DNA of 64,000 nt from Dacryopinax spathularia (taxonomy: Eukaryota > Basidiomycota > Dacrymycetes > Dacrymycetales > Dacrymycetaceae), in the NCBI GenBank assembly GCA_037974965.1, contig JBBPFI010000011.1, forward strand, positions 744,001 through 808,000, in the 5' to 3' direction. The notes beneath the pieces are model-generated. The model made no database searches. It saw only the letters and a program-made list of their open reading frames with translations, and was not told the DNA's origin. A program made the position numbers and the translations under genes. Shown here one piece after another: positions 11,156 through 23,699 of this stretch (within the stretch, counting starts at the first letter, position 1; every line of letters begins with the position of its first letter).

Positions 11156-12770
11156 ATGGCACCTTCCGTCTCTGAACTCCAGGAGCAGCCTGCTCAGCCC
11201 AAGACCGACGTGATCCAGCAGATCAAGGGCACCGTCAAGAAGGAGGTACCCCTTCCCCCTGCGCCTGCCAGGGCACGTCTCGAGAAGGCTGGGATCAACT
11301 ACAAGGAGGGCTACCCGTTCTATGTATGTCCTCATTTGTAGAGGAGTATACTACAGCACTAATGCTGCTGCAGCCTGAGAAGCCGAAGTACAAGCAAGAA
11401 GTTGCGGCTATCCGGGCGGAGGAGCGCGGATACGTCGACCCAGGCACTCGTGCCGATCCCGAGAAGAAGGCCCTTTTCGGTGCTGCCAAGGAAGTGCGGA
11501 ACCTCACTCGCCACATTGGTACGTAGCTTGGCAGATGAAGGGGAGCAACAGTCTGAATGAAAGTTATAGGCACCGAGATTGTCGGTCTGCAGCTTAAGGA
11601 CCTGAACGACAAGCAGAAGGATGAGCTTGCTCTCCTGATTGCTGAGCGTACTGTCGTGTTCTTCCGCGACCAGGATCTCTCCCCGCAGGAGCAGAGGAAG
11701 CTGGGCGAATACTACGGCGTCATTGAGGTCCACCCTCAGGCTCCTCAGGTTCCCGGCGTTCCCGGTGTTTCTCTCATCTGGGATGAGGCCCAGAGGTTCC
11801 TCGGCGATCCCAAGCGAGCGAGCTACCTGAATGATCGCAACTTCCGTCTGGCTTACCCGTCTGGCTCTTATGGCTGGCACACTGTAAGGCCGCGCACGCT
11901 TCGAACGTTGTGATGTAATGCTGATACGGATGACAGGATCTTGTCCATGAGCCTTACCCGCCCGGCGTCACGCACCTGCATCAGGACTCTGTCCCCGAAG
12001 TCGGTGGCGATACCCTCTGGGCCTCCGGCTACTCTGCCTAGTACGTTGCACGCGCTTCACCTCCTCCCAACGATCAACTGATTTGCGCTGGGCAGTGACA
12101 AGCTGAGCCCGACGTTCCGCAAGCTCATTGACGGCCTGAACGGTGTGTATCGCTCTGCTCACCAGTACCTCGACAAGGAGAACCCCGACGCACCTCCTTC
12201 CTACGTCGAGCGTGTTCACCCCCTCGGTACGTCTCTATGATCGCTGTCTTGCAGCTGTATCTGACTAAGCCTCTTTTTAGTTCGTACCCAGTAAGGGCCT
12301 CCGGATATTTGGTGATTGTTTACGTACTGACATATGCCTTCAGCCCCGTCACTGGCTGGAAGTCCCTTTTCGTCAACCGCTCTATGACGGTTGGCATCGA
12401 GGGCTTGGACAAGGCGTACGTTGTTCTCCTTCACTGGGTTAGGCGGGCGTCTCATCTCCGGACCTCTTAGGGAGAGCGACGCTATTCTTAACCATCTCTA
12501 CGATGTCTACGAGCGCAATGTTGACATCCAGGTCCGCTGGCACTGGACGCCCGGCACCTCAGCCCTCTGGTGAGCAACAATGGATCACATGTTAGTCTCT
12601 TGCCCCAACTGTACGTCTCCAGGGACAACCGTATCTCGATTCACACTGTCTCTTGGGACTACGAAGGCGAATTCGGCAGGCACGGCACTCGCGTTTCGTC
12701 CCTTGCCGAAAAGCCGTTCTTCGACCCCAACTCGAAGAGCCGCCGCGAGGCGCTCGGGCTCGGTCCTTGA
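11156..12770 (+). CDS. TauD/TfdA-family 2-oxoglutarate- and Fe(II)-dependent dioxygenase
   Basis: Non-heme iron dioxygenase of the taurine/alkylsulfonate type, probably cytosolic and linked to sulfur scavenging; the true substrate is not shown by sequence. Nine exons: 11156-11323, 11374-11518, 11570-11883, 11937-12040, 12096-12226, 12281-12290, 12344-12415, 12471-12569 and 12623-12770 (1,191 nt, 396 residues, phases all agree). The HxD iron pair is YGWHTDLVHEP, split by the intron at 11884. The distal iron His is in NRISIHTVSWDYEG. RTHPVTGWKSLFVN is the family block, rebuilt only by joining a 10-nt exon (12281-12290) to its neighbours. EIVGLQLKDLNDKQKDEL and AERTVVFFRDQDLSP near residues 100-130 are the usual TauD N-terminal signature. 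The N-terminal ~60 residues are Pro/Lys-rich with no signal peptide. Confidence 0.93.
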
Positions 12771-13951
12771 GCAATCCAAGCGTATGTAGATGTGAAAGCA
12801 TGCCTGCATCCGAAGGCACAGGGTTAAAGGGTAGACAGTAAAGGTTCTGTATGTCAGCCGTATTTCTTGCCTGTCTGGGATGTACATGAGGTATCTATGC
12901 AATAAGGAACGGTTCGGATTGACAGCGCCGCGGACACGATTGGTTCTGCAGTCGCGCCCGGCCGATCGACTTGTGAGATGATCGGCCCAGTTTAGGCTTG
13001 CCGGACGCTCCGATCCCCTCTGCTTGAGAGGCGTCCCTCGTGCATGAGGGCACCAGTTCACGTTGCAATTGTCGGACGTCCCCTATCCTGGTCCCCGAGG
13101 TAGGAATGCGGGGGCAATGATCTTATCGATTCTTCTTGCAGTGATGGGATGCGTCATCCGAAGGCGCCCAATAATCCGATAATGACCCTTCGGTTTCTCC
13201 GCCTCAAGCGGTCAGGTGCCACCATACGCCCAGGCCGTTGTGACATGCCCGAGGCGCATTGAGTTCAGCAGGTTGGACCGTCAAATGAGCAAATGGGTTC
13301 CTGTTCGAGGGCAATAATGTCTGCTTGCAGTAGACGAGCTAGAGATTTCGTCTACATCCTCACTAGTGCAGCGCGACATCAAAGGTGCTTCATAAGGGAG
13401 GCCTTCCGATTAGTGGGTACCAGTGCCGAGGCCGGGAGCAGTTCCGGTCGAACCTCCATTTATCCTCGTGCCCGCCCAATCTAGCCAGGCCAGCTTGGGC
13501 GCTTCCTGCTATGTGAGACGCACGCCCCCTGCTGCTAGCAAAAATCCCTCCCCCGACAGCCTTCCAGAGCTGCTTAAACTTCCCGTGCATCATCAAGGCA
13601 CCCTTGCCGTCATATCGATTGCATCACTTAGAGGTAGAGGTTCGCCCGCAATACATGCCACAATGGATCGCACACACAGCACATATCATTGACACAGAGG
13701 TATGGTAATAATGATACATCTCCGGCAAGCATCCTTGAAACCCCAACTCCAGTCGCGAAAAGTAAGGAACGGAAAGTGCGCCAAGGTTCGTTATGAGAAG
13801 AGGATGATCCCTCCAAACGTGAGCGCCTTCTAAGTCAGCATCGTAAATGCGCTCGTCATCCCGAGACCGTCCTCCGTATGATGGTCCAGCCAGCTCATGC
13901 ATGCAATCACTAACGCGTGCAATCAACTTGGCGACCAGTTCGCGTATGCCC
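12771..13951. other. Intergenic between dioxygenase and SH3-like gene; possible further 3' exon of the latter
   Basis: Mostly no coding signal. On the minus strand 13624-13926 is open, beginning LIARVSDCMHELAGPSYGG. It could be a further exon of the gene at 13952-14697 if the GTGAGT at 13955-13960 is used as a donor instead of being translated. I cannot decide between these. Confidence 0.4.
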
Positions 13952-14697
13952 TCAACTCACAGGCCTGAGGTAGCTGGGGCCGACACTCGTACATTCTCGT
14001 CGTCCGCCGGACACGTATTCAACGGTATACGTCTGGGTAGCAGCCTATTGGAGGGTAAGACAATGTACCAGAAGGAAGACAGTGGCACGCACATTGGCAG
14101 AAGCACGCGAGATGTCAGTGATAGTCGCTGTTATCCATGTGCCGTTGCTTAACTTCAACTGAACGCGCTGGTTGGGCTGTGCTTCGATTAGCCCTTGCCT
14201 TGGAGTACGTATTGTTGCATGCGCACCTGATACCTCCTCACTGGGTCTGTTGGGTCAATCATGATCCTCTGACTATGGCTCCTGTAAAGATGGGGCGGAT
14301 ACGAAAGCACGTAGGGAGATTGCGGCGGAGTTGGCCTAGCCGACTGGGGTGCGGAACCAGGGGTGGAGCTGGGAGCACTGCTGGCTGGGGTTGCTGTTTC
14401 CGAAGCTGCCTGGTGAGGTGCGGGTGGGGAAGGCGCGGGTGTTGAGGCAGGGACCGGCGTAGAAGCAGGGGGCGGTTGCGATACTGGGTGCTGGTGTAGA
14501 GGGAGGATGGCAGGAGCAAGTCGGGGAGAGTGGGTCGATGCCGAGGGAACAGCAGACGTGCTGAGTTGAGAGGTCGGAACAGGCTTTGCAAGAGAGCGCG
14601 TATTTATGGTATTCGTTAGCCCATGTGCGGAGAGAGGCCGACTTGGCGAACGGCGTGGTACCGGCGAGGGGGGAGACGCAGTAGCAGCGGATGCCAT
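13952..14697 (-). CDS. Hypothetical protein with Ser/Pro-rich N-terminus and small SH3/Tudor-like C-terminal domain
   Basis: No named family recognised. Exons on the minus strand are 14697-14227, 14176-14093 and 14044-13952 (648 nt, 215 residues); every exon length is a multiple of three. About 140 residues of Ala/Ser/Pro/Thr low-complexity sequence lead into SQRIMIDPTDPVRRYQ. The two downstream exons then give a compact beta pattern, PNQRVQLKLSNGTWITATI and then QTYTVEYVSGGRRE...VGPSYLRPV. That alternation of strands and the closing YLRPV look like a small SH3- or Tudor-type barrel; this is inference from pattern, not a family match. The start chosen is the first ATG in the frame. An alternative GTGAGT splice at the end could add an exon (see 12771-13951). 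Confidence 0.65.
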
Positions 14698-17600
14698 GTC
14701 GGATAGGAATGGGTTGAATGAAGACGCAGAGCGAAGATACAACGGTCGACAATGCGAATGCCGAGGAAAGAAGGATGTAAGGGCTGGGCTGGCCGACGGC
14801 AGAAGGCGAGTTCGAGCGTCTTGTCCACGAGGAGACGCGATGATTCGCAGGTGTCTCCTACTCGGTCGATAGGCAAGGTACCACGGTAAGGATAGTTGGC
14901 AGAAGCAACGAAGGAGGTGGATACGGGGGAATTGAGGACGAGAGAACGAGTCGGGCAGTTAAGAAGAAACGAGAGCGTGAATGGGGCGACCGGCCATTAA
15001 TTGACGAGGGGCGAAGGCCGTGAATGCGGTTGTCGATAAAGTCGTTCGCATGATAGCGGCGAGACTGAATCTTTCCATAATAGCCAAGCAAGCGATGACC
15101 CAGCGCAAGTTCAGCTCTGCCGAGTTCCGAAAGAGGTGGAGGCTGACCAGCGCTGTTTGCCAATCGTCGTCGGGATCCTGGCAGGGCGCGTAGGGTTTTG
15201 GCATTCGCAGTTCCGTTTGGCGTTCCGCGATTGTTCAGAGGTTTCGCCTCCACACGCGTGGGGCTCACTCCGCACAATACTCGCGCATCCGACAGTTTCT
15301 CCGAGGTGCACAGTAACCGATACGACCATGCCCCCCCGGACCATCCGGCACCCCTGACATCCCGGAGGACGACCGGCCCGCTGGTCACTCGGTGGAACTC
15401 GGAAATGCATACAAGTAGCCCCAGTATGTAATTGCAAGATACGCAAGCGACGCCAAAGTAGTCTTCCATTCGGAGAAATTACCAGCGCGCGCCGACATGG
15501 TGACGAACCACTCCGCAAAACTGGCGACAGCGGTGACGGTATAACAACAAACCGCATAAACCTGTGCAACCCCTTAGGTATTCTGTGACTCCGGTATATC
15601 GGATTCTGATCGCCTTCCTGCATCTTCATGCCGCGGGATTCTATCAACTTCCTTCTTTACCCCTTAACCTCGTGTCTATTTCTCCGATACCATCTAATCG
15701 CGTCCGGCACCCAAGGACGCGCGTCTCGCACACCCCTACGAGTTTGCATCTTGCGCCACGACTTCAACGTTCCGCACGGGCCCTGCTGGCGCCATCTGCC
15801 CTGCTTGGAACGCTGAGGGCTTATCATCTCCTGTCCTACGAGCTCGTCGCGCACCAATTGAACACGCTTCGCTGCACGTTCTTTGCAGCCGGAACGACCC
15901 GTCCTGGATATGATCAGACGTGGTGGAGGCGTCGACGCAAGACCCAGTGCTCAAAATATCCCAAGTCCTCGGACGATGACTCGAAGAAAACTGCCAGCAC
16001 GTCGCTGTTACCTATTGTTACTGCCTGCAGGATGGCTTCTCCTGTTTCTCCGGCCGTGTTGCACTTCGTTTCTGGGCTTGCCTCTGTTCTATTTCACCAC
16101 ATTGCAGGTTCACGCGACTGCAGAGGCGGTGATTGTTCTGCTTGCGGCTGTTGCGCATCTCACCCGCCTAAACCCAGAAGACGTGTGGGATGAGCCATCT
16201 ACCTTGACACACTGCAGTCTGTATCCGCGCGCGTGTTATGGGTCGTGACTGTGACCAGCCGGTCGCGCTTGCCAGCGCGGCGCACTTTCTCTTACAGGCC
16301 TCACCTGCGCCACGTCGGCCCTTATGCCCAGCCGCTCAATGCATGATCAATTGTCTTTCGGGGATATCTTATCGTCATCATGCTCAACAACCGTCAGAGC
16401 ATCACTTGAATGACGATCGGTTCGATCTGTGGGTCTATGGGAAAGGGAGTGAAGCGTTATGATGTGCGGTCCGCTTTCCGCGTTTGCACTGTTGTCTTGA
16501 TCGCTCTGGATGACGTACTTACCGCACCCTCGCAAAAGCGTCCCTTTGTTCGTCATTCATACGCCAGCAACGCTGCTCCAGCGAGACTTTAAATGCTTGT
16601 TGTCGATTCTCGAAGCTTGTGGACTGAGCGATACTATTTGAAGAAGCCACTCACCGTGATCTCCGATAACACGATCTCGATCCTGGCGGGCCGATTTCCA
16701 AACTCTCCCGTCTCTAACGTCACAAGCCGGCTGAAGTCGTACCAATCCCTTGGCCGTCATGCGAACCCCTTCACACAAAGTCCGCGGAATGCTAAGATTG
16801 GGATCGACGACGACGCTCGCTGAACCGGGCTATTTGGGTACTGATATCGGTTCGCTCACTTCTCCTTCCCAATGATGATTGTACGCATGCACGTTTGGAG
16901 TCGGTTCGACCTAGACGAAATTTGCTGCAATCACATCCCGAGCAATACTCCGAGTTTTCGCATATCAGCAAGAACGTCCTGGCGAATGACGTCCCTGTGA
17001 ATATCGGGTCAGACATCACGTTCGATAGATAGACCCGAGCGAGGAACAGGAATAGCCCGCCAGCGAGATGAAGGGAAGAGAAGCTGATTCCTCGTGTTTC
17101 TATTCTTGACCACGAGACACGTTGCTGGAGAACTTTAACACGATTGAAGCACATTTTGGCAGTTCGCTCTCCCTGCCGAGAAGGCGCTTCCTGCTGAATA
17201 CGAGGAATCAGATAGCAGCTTTCTCACGGTAGGCTTACCTCATTCCTTGTTGAGCGCTCGAGCTTTAGGCGAGAAGGGGTAGGAGGCCGAAGGAAGACCT
17301 GGAGCTAACCGCGACCACGCCCGATTGGTGTCTTTAAAAGCCCATCCAAGACACAATTTCTGAGCACCGATCCTCGCTCGCCGTACGCTTTCCACAGGGA
17401 CAAGTCCTTGTTCCCCATGTGGTTCCCTCGTACAGTCAGCCCTATGCATCGTCAATGATAAGTACAATGCAAACAATCATCATACGTATCGGAAAGGAGG
17501 TCTTCTCGGGACTTCTTTCCTTCCTATCTCCGTCGCTGATGCACATGCAGGTGTCTATCCAGTCATCCGTTCATGAAAACTCGGACGGAGTTTCGATGCC

Positions 17601-18985
17601 TAGACAGGGTTCTGCGGCGCGATCTCGGTCCGAAGCCCTCGCAGGTGAAGAAGCGCCAGATCCAGGATCTCGTGGAAGTTGAGCGTCTTCCGGAAGAATT
17701 CTCACGGTTTGCGTGGATCGGCGAATGGTGCTGAACATGCTCGAGCGGCACGTGAAGGATCGACCGCCAAAACCTGGGGACACTGTCGTGCTATCCAGGT
17801 GTCATCTTCGTTCTCCTTCTCTTCATTGCTCCGCGGAGGGCGTAACAACAATTGCCTCTTCTCCTGGTCGCGACCGATGCCACCAGCAGGATTCGGCCTT
17901 CATCGTCCGCAATGCAAAGGGCTGAGAGGTGGAGGAGGCATGATTCCGAAGTCCGTTCTGGATGTTCCGACAATCGGAAGCCGTCACTGTAAGTTCAAGA
18001 GAGAAGCGCCCCCTAGGGGACCGACCCCGGCACGAAATACGGTTGCCGGTCGCGCGACCTAAAAAGCCACGGCCCACGCCAAGACCCCGCCAAGCAGGAA
18101 CGCACCGGAAGCAGACGCAGCTTCTTGCTATATTTTGACGCGCTACTTCCCCTTTCGGTCTGGATACCGATTGTGGCGTTTTTGACCAGGCGGTAGAGTG
18201 GTTCTTGCGGAGTTTGGCAGTCCGCTCTCTTGCGATGAGCGCGTCCTGTCGTCCTCCATCGTCCACCCCTCTCGGAATTCTGTTGAGCGCCTATTCTCAG
18301 TCGTGATGTCGGCTCAGCCCAAGGATAGTGATCGCCGAATCCTTAGCTGCCTTCAACACTCCTCTCGGCCCGAGCAACATGGAGACTGCAGTTCGTTGTC
18401 ACTTGACTTCCGGTCACCAGACTATATGGAGAATTCCAGCCAGGCCTGCTGCGTTCATCCTGAGCGGTTCTGCTGAACACGGCGTTTGCTCCTCCGACCG
18501 AGAACATGACAGTAGTCATCTTCGGTACTAATGGGATGACCTGGTTGCCTAGGGGAACACAAGGAAGGTACCACCTCCTATGCTAACAATCCAGAGTCGT
18601 CCGAAGAACCCCTTCTCGAACAGCCTTGAAAGTCCGACTCTAGAGTCAAGATTTCGAAGAGGCGTGGCAGCTGCCAGCCACCGTAATCCTTGCCACCATC
18701 AGAATCACCGACGGTCGGCTGAGGTGCAGAAAACCCCCCTGTACAGGTATCAGACGGGAGAGACTCTCACGCAAGGCCTTACTGGGTGCTTGCAGCGACG
18801 TCGAATTCTTGTCCACATGTGAATGAATTCTTATACACATGCACACGAACATGGCCATTGCCCGACATGGTAAAGCCGAGGTTCGCAGACGCGGGACGAA
18901 ACGGCTTGCGCCGCGAGAAATGTGCAACGGCAACGTACAGAATCCATTCCTCCCTTCTGAGATCTACTGTAACCTTCACAAGATA
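14698..18985. other. 4.3-kb region with coding-like scraps but no resolvable gene
   Basis: No family was recognised and no set of exons could be joined. Pieces that read like protein: minus 15498-15385 (starts MSARAGNFSEWKTTLASL, then LAYLAITYWGYLYAFP, hydrophobic); plus about 16080-16200 (FLGLPLFYFTTLQVHATAEA); plus 16593-16823 (KKPLTVISDNTISILAGRF); and plus about 17560-17730 (LGPKPSQVKKRQIQDLVEVE then RLPEEFSRFAWIGEW). The + pieces are separated by stops in every frame, as if one or more genes had decayed or the introns are unusually placed. A T10 run lies near 19007-19016, just before the oxidoreductase 3' end. Confidence 0.4.
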
Positions 18986-19088
18986 AAATATCACGACAAA
19001 TACATTTTTTTTTTGATTCCATCCTTCCCACCTCTATCCGTCCCTCCATCCCTCCATCCTGCCATCCTCTTCGCCCATCGCGGCTCAA

Positions 19089-20341
19089 TCAATCAAAACT
19101 CAGCACAACCTTCTCCCTCCTCACCTTCCCACTCCTCACATAGTCCAGCGCCTCCGTCAGCCCCGCAAGCCCACCCTCGAACTTCTTCAGCGGCTGGGCC
19201 TTGATCTTCCCTTCCTCGATCAGAGCAGGCAGGTGAGCGTACCAGTCTTGCAGGCCTTCGTAGTCTGCTTTGTTGGATGCTTCGAGGGCTGTGTAGATGA
19301 GAGTACGCTCGATCTTGACGTTCGGGGGGAAGGAGGGGAAGTCTTCTGGTTGGACGCCCACTGTTGGTTCGTCAGCATTCCACACTCCTCTTGGAGTAGA
19401 CAACATAGACAGGAAAGGAGAGCAGAAGAGAGAGGAAAGAGAGGCGAAGAGAGAATCAGGTACGTACGCAGCGTGATAACCTTCCCACCCTCGGGCGCGA
19501 AACACTCCGCAGCCTTCAACGTGCTCCCCTTCTCTGAGATCGTATCCAACGCCCATGTCACCCCCTTCCCACCCGCGGCCTTCTTCACCTTCTCCACCAC
19601 ATCGGGGTCATTGTAGTCGAACACTTCTGCCGCGCCGATGGAGCGGAGGTAGTCGTGGTGCGCTGGAGAGGAGGTGGCGATCACTTTTAGGCCGGAGAGA
19701 GCGGCGATCTGGATCGCGGCATCGCCGACGGAGGTGGCGCCGCTCCAAATGAGGATCTGCGGGAAGAGGTCAGCATGGGCAGTACAAGGTGTTGCGGAGA
19801 AGGACGTACGGGTGGCCCACCGGTCTTGCCTGTCCAGGGCTTGGGTACGCCAAGGTGAATGTAGAGCGCTTGCTGAGCCGTTGCTGCGGCCAGGGAGAGC
19901 GCAGCGGCAGCTTCATAGCTTATCGACTCTGGTTTCTTGTAGACCAACTCCGGGTAGATGCGGATGTACTCTGCTCGCTCATCAGTCCTTTGAACTTGGG
20001 GTGGGTACGGGCTGAGACGTACCTTGAAACGCCCCATTATTCTCATCACCAAACGCATACCCGCCCCTCACATACCCCGCGACCTTATCCCCCTCCTTCA
20101 CTCCCTTCCCCACGGCACCCTTGCCAACAGCTACGACATCGCCAGCAAAATCACTCCCCATGCTCTGCCCCGGCTTCAGAAGGCGATCGAGATGCTTCCA
20201 GTCCGTTGGGTTGAGCGCTACTGCCCGGACGCGAACTAGGATGCCCGTGTCGTCCAGTTGAGGGAGCGGCTTGGATTGGATTGAAGCTCTGCCCTGCTCG
20301 ACGCAGGCGTAGGCTTTGTGTTCCTTTGGAATGGTGGACAT
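19089..20341 (-). CDS. ToxD-like zinc-type (MDR) alcohol dehydrogenase/enoyl reductase
   Basis: NAD(P)H-dependent medium-chain reductase; substrate unknown. The first exon (20341-20023) encodes the GroES-like N-domain with LVRVRAVALNPTDWKH and GSDFAGDVVAVGKGAVG. Then EYIRIYPELVYKKPESIS and ALSLAAATAQQALYIHLGVP; then the nucleotide-binding block ILIWSGATSVGDAAIQIAAL with LKVIATSSPAHHDYLRSIG and AAEVFDYNDPDVVEKVK. The last exon ends EALDYVRSGKVRREKVVLSFD at 19089. Three introns have GT...AG borders and keep the frame. The catalytic Cys/His set and the structural four-Cys zinc loop are not evident, as in ToxD/trans-enoyl-reductase relatives. The frame stays open upstream to an ATG at 20503 and would add 54 residues rich in Arg/Ser and free of acidic residues, a possible mitochondrial presequence. 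A decayed copy lies at 26.06-27.02 kb. Confidence 0.9.
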
Positions 20342-20503
20342 GTTGCTGTGTTTTGGTGATGCAGTTGTGGTGAAAGTACGCTGATACTGCTGATGTACAG
20401 ATGAGAAGATCGATGTACTGAAGCGTGGGAGCAGGGACGGGCAGGACTGAAATACCCTGAGGCGACGAGCAGGGCGGATGATGACGCGATACAGCCCGAC
20501 CAT

Positions 20504-21353
20504 CTTCGCCCGATGCGACACGATTGGATACCGTAAGCGTAAACGTAAGCCTATCGGGGTTGACGCCTCCCAAGCCCCAACTCACGTAGAATATGTACTC
20601 TTCGCTGCATGGTCCGACAATCCCCGAATTCTACCGAGTCACCAATTATAATGAATTACAAGCGCGTAACATCTTCCAGCACTGAATGATAGGTTGGAGC
20701 CAGCTGACGAATTCGCTGACCAACGCTGCTAAGTTACCATTGAAAGAAGGTGAGATGTGTAAGCGTGGAAAGTTGACGAAGGAAGGGGACCGTTTCGGTG
20801 GGGAACAGCATCGAAGGAGCGGATATGGGGTGATGTCATCCCGCTGACGGAGAAACAATTTGCCTGTTTAGGTAGAAACGCCGATCGGACTTATGAGCGT
20901 CACCGTCACGCAAGCTCCGAGGGTAAGGCGTGACTACTTTCTTTCTTTTGGGTTGGAACCGAGTCATATGTAGCTTAAGTAGCTCCGCGGTGTCCGAATT
21001 TGAAGTTAACATAACGTTGAAACCGTTTCAATGCCGCCTTGGAATTTATACGTTGTCCGCGAGCGCGCGCTGAATGCGTCTGAGGAGGGTTACTGTACGC
21101 GCATGTGTAGGTGAACAATACCTCCGGTGTCCTAATTAGGAACGGAGGTACAAATCATATTGTGACTTGACCAGCGGACCGGCAACCGTGTTACATTTGT
21201 CAACAATCACTAGCCCATAACATGTGGCGTGCTGATTAGGAGTGTTGGTGGTCTGTGCGACATGATTGAGCCTATCACTTTCAACCTCATGGCTGCCTAC
21301 AAGAGTCAGAATTCTCAGTCCTTCGAAAGAATCATCCTCCATCACCGATCTTC
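20504..21353. other. Upstream region of the oxidoreductase, then 5' flank of a transposon
   Basis: No gene seen. 20640-20880 is repeated, diverged, at 26750-27010 upstream of the oxidoreductase pseudogene (for example GAGAAACAATTTGCCTGTTT against GAGACAGGATTTGCCTGCTT). Confidence 0.55.
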
Positions 21354-23601
21354 ATGATGTTTCCCCCCAGTACTCCGACTCCATCCCCCCTTCACCATGG
21401 TTACTCCCCCCGAGGCATGCTAGACTACTTTCCACTGGTCAGCCGTGAACATTACCTCCAGCAAGCCAGCGAGTTGAGCAATACCTTTCGCGCTGAGCGG
21501 GAGCAGCAACAGCTACTGGCTGCTCAGCGCGCAGCTCAAGTGCTTCAAGAGCGACGCGCCAATGTGAGAACCCAAGTCCAGCAGTTCAGAGAGCGAGTGA
21601 GGCAGGAGCGTGCACTGGGAATCAGACCCAAACCAGGAAAGCGGCTAGATCAGGTGCGCAGTAAATGCCAGCTTGTAAACCAGTGTACTCATGTAATTCT
21701 TAGCTGATTGCTGCTGTCTTAAGCGAGAGCAAGAGCGAATCAGATGAAGATGAGGTTGTGTGCATCCGGCCTGCAAGTGTGGTTACTGCCCAGCTGGCAG
21801 AGCTATCCCGACCCTACCGTGAATTTCGTCGAGATGGGCAGCCAGCAAAAAAGTGACGTGTGATCACAGTGGCACGAAACATCAACTGGCAGGCACCCTT
21901 CTTATGGCAACAAATTGTTGCTGCCCAGCAGAAAGTCGGCTGGTCACCTACAGCTATCCTCCGAGAACTCCAGCGGTCCAATCCAGATGTCTTCCTCCAT
22001 CACTTAACAGCAACTACGATACGACGATGGATTAACACACCTGAGCGCACTGGTTGGACACATGCAGTACTCGCAGCTGCTGGCCGGGGCTCAGCACCAG
22101 TGTATAATGCTGCTGGGTCACAGCAGATTCTTGTGAGTGACCGCTAGTATCTGCTGAGCCAGTATCTCATTCACACCCAGGCACCTTATCCCAATGTGCT
22201 GGATGCCATCAAACTGCAACTCATCCGCTGGCGAGAGGCTGGTGTGGCAATCTCAGTCTGTACAGCACGGGGCATTATCCTTGCACATATGGAAAAAGGA
22301 TGCCCTGATGTCTTTCAACGGACATGCACGCGGACTGGTCAGCCTTTCCGTGCCTCACTACGCTTTGTCCAGCAATTCCTGCATGACCAGTTGGGGTGGT
22401 CATTGCGGAAATCTACAAAAGCCGCACACAAGCTTCCAATCGACTGGCGTCAACTCACCCACAAAGCTGCTCTGCGAGCCACCTATGTTATCCAGCACTA
22501 TGATATACCAGCAGCCTGTGTTATCAACTCCGATGAAACACAGCTGCTTTTGCAGCATGGTGGTGACTGCATTTACGCACCAGTGGGATCGAAGCAGGTC
22601 GATGTAGTCGGCAAGGAAGAAAAGCAAGCCTGCACCATTATGACCAGTCTCGGAATGGACGGTACTATGCTGCCTTTCCAATGCATATGGAAAGGTTCCA
22701 GTAATCGATCGCTCCCTTTCAGCAATGACACACGGCAACCACCACTGGCTGAAGCATATCGTCAAGGACACATTTTTACTCCATCGTGCTCTTCGACATA
22801 CTGGACAAACTTCAGCACGTTCAAGATCTTTGTGATGGATTTACTGGTACCTTACCTCCAACTGGTCAATCAGCAGCATGGTCGCAATCCGGATTCGCGG
22901 TGTCTTTGGATCATCGATGTTTATTCTGTTCATCGGAGTGAAGAATTTCATGACTGGATTCATGCAGAGTTTCCATGGATTCTGCTCCAGTATGTTCCAG
23001 CTGGATGCACTGGTGTATGGCAACCAGCAGATGTCGGTCTCCAGCAACGACTTAAGCGACACATCCGCCAGTCAGCACTTGCTGATGTTGCAAATGAAAC
23101 GCTGGTGCAATTACAAGATGATGTGCCACCATCGGCTGTTACCCTTGATACTCTCTACCAACTCTCCGAAATCGGACGGTCTCATGGCTACTCAAAGCAT
23201 TTGCTGGTCTGAATCGACCAGAGATTATCCGTGATGCCTGGCAATTATGCAAAACCGAAATTGACGACATCTGCTTCTCATATGAATGCCTGACCAGTGA
23301 CTCGATCCGGCAATACCTCCGCACACTTCCATTCGACAATCACACACTTTTCCTTGAAATCCTTCCACATTAAGCTCAATGCGATGTTCCAGCCGCTGGT
23401 GATGCAGTAACAGAAGATGATATTCCAGCTGATGACGCAGATGGAGAGTTAGATGATGAAGAAACGGCTGAAGACTGCGTGTTACTGGAAGAGGATGCTG
23501 GGTCAACACCAGTAACACCAGAGGCAACAGAAACAGGACAACCACGTCGGCAGGCAGCAAGAAATCTCTTCGCTAAAGCATGGTGGCAAGAAAACGTATA
23601 G
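21354..23601 (+). mobile_element. Broken pogo/DDE_1-type DNA transposon (transposase region)
   Basis: Plain cut-and-paste transposon remnant. The transposase starts at ATG 21354 with a Gln/Arg-rich coiled region (EREQQQLLAAQRAAQVLQER), then an intron near 21654-21704. LSESKSESDEDEV follows, then ITVARNINWQAPFLWQQI and WSPTAILRELQRSNPDVF (helix-turn-helix-like). A second intron (GTGAGT near 22133) leads into the DDE_1 core: INSDETQLLLQHGG (first Asp), LWIIDVYSVHRSEEF (second Asp) and TGVWQPADVGLQQRLKRHIR (third Asp). It is inactive: an in-frame TGA at 21854-21856, a frame change near 23195 (YSKHLLV* against AFAGLNRPEIIRDAW), and a stop about 23372 before the acidic C-terminal tail ending RNLFAKAWWQENV at 23601. 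Terminal inverted repeats and target duplication could not be found by eye. Confidence 0.85.
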
Positions 23602-23699
23602 ATAGCCTGATGTACATGTTTGCAATGATCAGTTGACTTTCACACCAGAATAGCGGTTACCAAAGTCATTTTTGCACTGACTTTATCTCCGTGTTACAC

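Noticed and set aside
15564-16193. 209-residue plus-strand open frame as a gene
   Set aside because: Composition is Arg/Pro/Ser-rich without pattern, it overlaps better-looking pieces in other frames, and there is no motif or splice partner.
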